Source: Oehlia diaphana (Eukaryota > Glomeromycota > Glomeromycetes > Glomerales > Glomeraceae). Taken from it: a stretch of 10,801 nucleotides of DNA. Within the stretch, counting starts at the first letter, position 1. Every line of letters begins with the position of its first letter. The translations under genes were made by a program, and so were the position numbers. The notes beneath the pieces were generated by a model that saw only the letters and a program-made list of their open reading frames with translations, did no database searches and was not told the DNA's origin. The stretch lies in the NCBI GenBank assembly GCA_003833135.1, contig QZLH01002840.1:1-10801 (forward strand), given 5' to 3'. This document shows positions 7,518-10,801 of the stretch, one piece after another.

Positions 7518-8061
7518 ATTAACAAACCTATTGCTTTGGCGAAATTTTCAGAACTTGGTAACATATGAGGTAAATCTGTATTTTTATCCTTAATTTCATC
7601 GATTCCAAAAAATCTTGCATTCTAAATAAAAATAATTTTATTAATATCCAAAATTCCTAATCATAAAAAAAATATTTTTTTTATTTTTTTTTTGCATGTA
7701 TAATAATAATTTTAACTTTTGTTTTATTTGTTACCTTTATTCTTTTTTCCAAATATTCTTTGTAAGGATCTCTATTAGCATTTGGCATATGCCAAGAACC
7801 ATCAAGAGGTATGATTGATTCATGATTTTGTGCAACCCATTCGGTTGAAACGATATTCGGAACAGTAGAAAAAGAAGACATCGCTATATATATATAAATA
7901 AGAGTTAATTTTACAAAAAAAAATATTAAAAAAAATAGAATTTTACCTTTCCTAAAACCAAAAACCAATGGCTTGTGAGAATTAATCAGCAGCTTATTAA
8001 AATGGTTAGATAAAGAATAAGTATTTTTTATAATAAAACGGTGAGAACGAAGGACGTTCAT
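6399..8061 (-). CDS. 3-mercaptopyruvate sulfurtransferase, two rhodanese domains (eight exons)
   Basis: Exons in coding order: 8061-7947, 7883-7735, 7621-7528, 7358-7270, 7184-7089, 7004-6874, 6794-6763 and 6685-6399, giving 330 residues. All seven introns are GT...AG (63-169 bp), and one exon is only 32 bp. An in-frame TAA at 8068-8070 supports ATG 8061. Residues 1-38 are basic, without Asp or Glu, like a mitochondrial presequence. The N-terminal rhodanese domain (about 47-170) has LDGSWHMP (65-72), HMLPSSENFAKAIGELGIS and VFGHEKISVIDGGLPKW (150-166) but no catalytic Cys. The C-terminal domain (about 200-325) has DARPEER (219-225), APEPRAG with Arg234, and the active loop CGSGVT (287-292, Cys287). 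Known for the family: CGSGVT marks mercaptopyruvate sulfurtransferases (CRKGVT in thiosulfate rhodaneses). The Cys takes sulfur from 3-mercaptopyruvate as a persulfide, releasing pyruvate. Yeast Tum1 passes such sulfur toward tRNA thiolation. A second ATG (residue 40) could start a cytosolic form. Confidence 0.93.
7436..7515. repeat. 80-base homopolymer (A on +, T on coding strand) inside intron 3
   Basis: Eighty uninterrupted A bases lie within intron 3 of the sulfurtransferase gene (7359-7527). On the coding strand this is poly(T), beginning 12 bases after the 5' splice site. It accounts for nearly half of that 169-bp intron, the longest in the window; without it the intron would be about 89 bp, close to the others. 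The exact length is likely unreliable because of polymerase slippage and sequencing error. Confidence 0.9.
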
Positions 8062-8769
8062 TTTTCTTTATTTACAGGAAAAAAAAATGATGGACTAAAA
8101 AAAAAATATTTAAATTATAGGATCGACTTGATCAACTTTAATTAATTTATCCTAATGGGTCAATTTCAATTCCGGCAAAAAAACTGCGCCAATATATATA
8201 TCTCTTAAAAATTTCGCAATTTTAGACAGAATTATAAATGATCGGCGCTACTAGTTCCATATTAAGTAATTCCAACCATGGATTTGACACGTATTAAACG
8301 TTTATACAAGGCCGTTTTGACGAGATCCCTTAAGTCGTCGAATTTTAAAGACTTACCAATTATCATAATATTATAAATTTTGAACTTTAAACTAATAAAA
8401 CTATAAATGCCAGTAAGATAATAGCTTTATCGTTTGGATTAAAATAATAATGAAGAAAGGTACACTTTATTACTTATCCGTACTTTCATCTAAACATTTA
8501 ATGTCTGGGGAGAATTCCTCCAGAATGTATGATGTGTAATGATAATAGAATGTACCATGAAGTGAGTGACAGTTGTAATGAATTGGATTAAGTTCGATGA
8601 AATAAATAGTGGTGATGAAATTAATAAATGTTAAATAAGAATTATAATAAAAATTTTATGACAATTCGTATGTAAAAGAGTCAAGGGCTTTCTAGTATAA
8701 TGAAAGCAATGTTCTTAATACGTAAAAATTAGCTCTACTCATTTCAACCCATTTCTATGTAAGAGTCTT
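8062..8769. other. Upstream region of the sulfurtransferase gene, no supported gene
   Basis: The promoter of the minus-strand gene should lie here. A TATATAT tract near 8192-8200 sits about 130 bases before its ATG. On the plus strand a 32-codon frame (8278-8376) opens at an ATG with a good context (CCAACCATGG), but it is too short to call a gene. The rest is AT-rich without assignable content. Confidence 0.45.
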
Positions 8770-8893
8770 ATTTTGTTTCATCAACATTTACTATCGACAA
8801 ATGTTTTACCGACAAGGTCATTTTGTTGTTGATAAACATTTCACCGATTGTCATTTCGCCGACATCATTTCATCTGAGTTCATTTTTGTCAAT
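8770..8893 (-). repeat. Degenerate, inverted copies of the TGTCGGTGAAATGATCC repeat
   Basis: Fragments such as TTTTACCGACA, CATTTCACCGA, TCATTTCGCCGACA and TCATTTCATCTGAG are decayed reverse complements of the clean repeat at 9142-9239. They are spread over about 120 bases with irregular spacing. The two blocks therefore face each other across about 250 bases of AT-rich DNA. Confidence 0.6.
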
Positions 8894-9141
8894 AAAGCTA
8901 TTTAAAAAGATTTAAAATTATTTATTTTTCCTAGATTTTTGCTCATCATAAGCTAAAATGACTGATACTGTATGTGATAATAATTAATAAAAAATTTAAA
9001 AATTTGAGGTTTTGTATTAATAATTACTAAATTAGGACACTATAAAAAAAAAGAAAAAAAATTTTATTTATACGAAAGACTTTAAAAAAATTTATATTTA
9101 ATCTTTTTATAATATTAAAATTACCAATATACAATACAGTT

Positions 9142-9239
9142 TGTCGATGAAATGATCTGTCGGTGAAATGATCCCTGTCGGTGAAATGATCCCTGTCGAT
9201 GAAATGATCCTGTCAGTGAAATGATCTGTCGGTGAATGG
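9142..9239 (+). repeat. Tandem minisatellite, TGTCGGTGAAATGATC(C)(C) unit, about 5.8 copies
   Basis: The units are at 9142-9157, 9158-9175, 9176-9193, 9194-9210, 9211-9226 and a partial one at 9227-9239. Length varies from 16 to 18 bp through the number of trailing C bases, and single substitutions occur (GGTG, GATG, AGTG). The minus strand is open across it and would encode a SFHRQG-type repeat, but that frame is a by-product of the repeat and not a gene. Decayed inverted copies lie at 8770-8893. Confidence 0.9.
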
Positions 9240-9863
9240 TTATTGAGTTGAATATCCTGTATATTTTTGGAATCATAGTAGTACTAACTAGAATATGCGA
9301 TTTGCCGGGGAACTCTGTCCCCCAAACATAACATTTATAATTAAAAAAATTTTTTGTTATAAATAAATTGAATTGTATGTAAAATATCACTGAATGATGA
9401 AATTTTAATTTTATTATAATTAGACCCTATAAAAAATCATGTTTTTAATAAGGTTTTATAAAAATTTTTCTTAAAAATAATATTTCTAATCTATATAGGG
9501 ATACGGAAAAATGCACAATTCCATATCACAAAAATGCATCATTTGCATGATTTGATCATTATTTATGCTGAATTTATATTGATTTGATCACAGAAATTAC
9601 ATAATTTAACATAGAATTTTACACAATTTGGTTAATGAATTTACTGCTTAAATTACATATATTAATATTAGTTGCATTTATATGAATTTGATTTTAATAA
9701 TATTTTATTAAATTATTAAATCAAATATAAAAATAAAAAAAATCCTTAGTGTCATGTGATTATAATTAGCCAATGATATAAATTAATTCTTATGATTTAA
9801 AATAATGACGTAAGTTGTAATAAGTGTTTTAATGTTAATACAGCTACAAAAAAATAAAAATCT
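9240..9863. other. AT-rich intergenic stretch, no gene
   Basis: No supported reading frame. Small structures: GGGG-aactctgt-CCCC near 9307-9323, a short inverted repeat GATACGGAA/TTCCATATC (9500-9508 and 9519-9527, 8 of 9 paired), ATTAGCCAAT near 9767-9776 close to a TCATGTGAT, and a single TGACGTAA near 9807-9814 like those in the 1979-2040 cluster. Confidence 0.45.
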
Positions 9864-10295
9864 TATGAAAATTAATATTCTAGTGATTTTAACTTGCCTG
9901 AACAACTTTAAATTAATAAATGAAGTTGATTTGGTTTGTCCAAAGTGGAGATATTATGCTCTAAATTAAAAAAAACAGAAAAGAGAGTTAATATCATCAA
10001 GAAAAATGCAATCTTCTTTAAGCACTACACCTACATTTATGAAAATCAATATTCAAGTTATTTCAACCTGCCTGAACAACTTTCAATTAATAAATGTAGT
10101 TGATTTCATTTGGCCAAAATGGAAATATTACGCTCTAAATTAAAAACAGAAAAGAGAGTTAATATCATCAAGAAAAATGCAATTTTCTTTAAGCACTATA
10201 TCTATATTCATAAAAATTAATATTTAAGTGGTTTCAACCTGCCTGAACAACTTTTATGAAGTTGATTTCATTTGGCCAAAGTGGAGATTATAGTA
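9864..10295 (+). repeat. Tandem array of about 172-bp units, about 2.5 copies
   Basis: Copy 1 runs from about 9864 to 10037, copy 2 from 10038 to about 10208, and a partial copy 3 from 10209 to about 10295. Shared blocks include CCTGAACAACTTT, GAAGTTGATTT or GTAGTTGATTT, CCAAAGTGGAGAT, ACAGAAAAGAGAGTTAATAT, CATCAAGAAAAATGCAAT and CTTTAAGCACTA. Copies 1 and 2 are roughly 85-90 percent alike by eye. Copy 3 lacks the AATTAATAAA block and stops after GGAGATTATAG. No reading frame runs through all copies, so this is satellite-like non-coding DNA. Confidence 0.88.
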
Positions 10296-10801
10296 TATTT
10301 GGAAAAAGAAGTTTAATTTAATAAAAAAATTTATATTAAAAATAAATGTAATATTAAAATTAAGATTGAGTTGACAAAAATTTGAAAATAACCTGCCATG
10401 AATTTTAAATTAATTCTTTTATTAATTTATAAATTCAAGTAGTTTAAAAATAAAAATAGTAAGAAAAAATATTTTTATGAAATATCACATTATTTTCTAA
10501 AAAAAATACACTTATAAATTTAATTGTAATTATATAATATTCAAATATTTAATCTTACAAATAGAAAAAAAAATGTAAAAATAATTTCATGATGTTTTAT
10601 GAAAAAAGAAAAAAATTTAAAAATTTTGAAAAAAATTTTCGTCTCACTTTTTTTAATTGATTATCAAAAAGATCTAAATGATCATCCTTTACTAAAAATA
10701 GCCAATTTTTTGAAATATTTTTATAAACCTAGATACAATGGCTTTCAAAACAATTGTGCAACTATTTTGTAAAATTTTTAAAATATATCAATATATTTTT
10801 G
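10296..10801. other. Very AT-rich stretch, nothing identified
   Basis: No reading frame, clear repeat or structured motif was found on either strand. The sequence is dominated by A and T runs up to the window end. Confidence 0.5.

Noticed and set aside
9142..9239. CRISPR-like array
   Set aside because: Units are contiguous with no spacers, and the setting is a eukaryotic genome.
9121..9390. 89-residue minus-strand frame with SFHRQG repeats
   Set aside because: The repeated peptide is only the translation of the 16-18-bp minisatellite; its length varies by single bases between units, so no constant frame is kept.

Overview
The window reads as nuclear DNA of a fungus, most likely an arbuscular mycorrhizal fungus of the Rhizophagus type (Glomeromycotina). 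The base composition is very AT-rich. Both intact genes carry many short GT...AG introns (about 62-169 bp). A tyrosine-kinase-like (TKL) kinase is joined to Sel1 repeats, and a broken fragment of a second kinase lies nearby; expanded TKL and Sel1 families are a known trait of this group. The rest is repeat-rich, decayed sequence. The assignment is inference; no species marker is present.

Layout. 1-665: AT-rich DNA, then a short non-autonomous transposon (361-589) with 28-bp perfect terminal inverted repeats, sitting inside an older AAATGAC/TCATTTG-rich repeat. 666-941: a kinase C-lobe fragment cut off on both sides. 942-2220: no gene; holds a GC-richer island, degenerate ATTTACTA repeats and a cluster of CRE-like TGACGTAA/TTACGTCA sites with hairpins. 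2225-2746: a decayed reading frame that stays in one frame but has repeated stops. 3047-5119 (+): an intact six-exon gene for a 574-residue TKL kinase with C-terminal Sel1 repeats; two reading frames that look like separate genes are joined by an intron at 4270-4336. 5120-6398: no gene. 6399-8061 (-): an intact eight-exon gene for a 330-residue 3-mercaptopyruvate sulfurtransferase with a mitochondrial presequence and a second in-frame ATG just after intron 1; its third intron holds an 80-base homopolymer. 8062-10801: no supported gene; contains 16-18-bp tandem repeats with degenerate copies in inverted orientation, and a tandem array of about 172-bp units.

The two intact genes converge and show no sign of a shared function: one is a predicted cytoplasmic signalling or scaffold kinase, the other a sulfur-transfer enzyme. 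I see no convincing new multi-gene system. The points most worth checking are the kinase-Sel1 gene model, the possible dual targeting of the sulfurtransferase, the CRE-like cluster with no gene beside it, the decayed frame at 2225-2746, and the transposon and satellite families.
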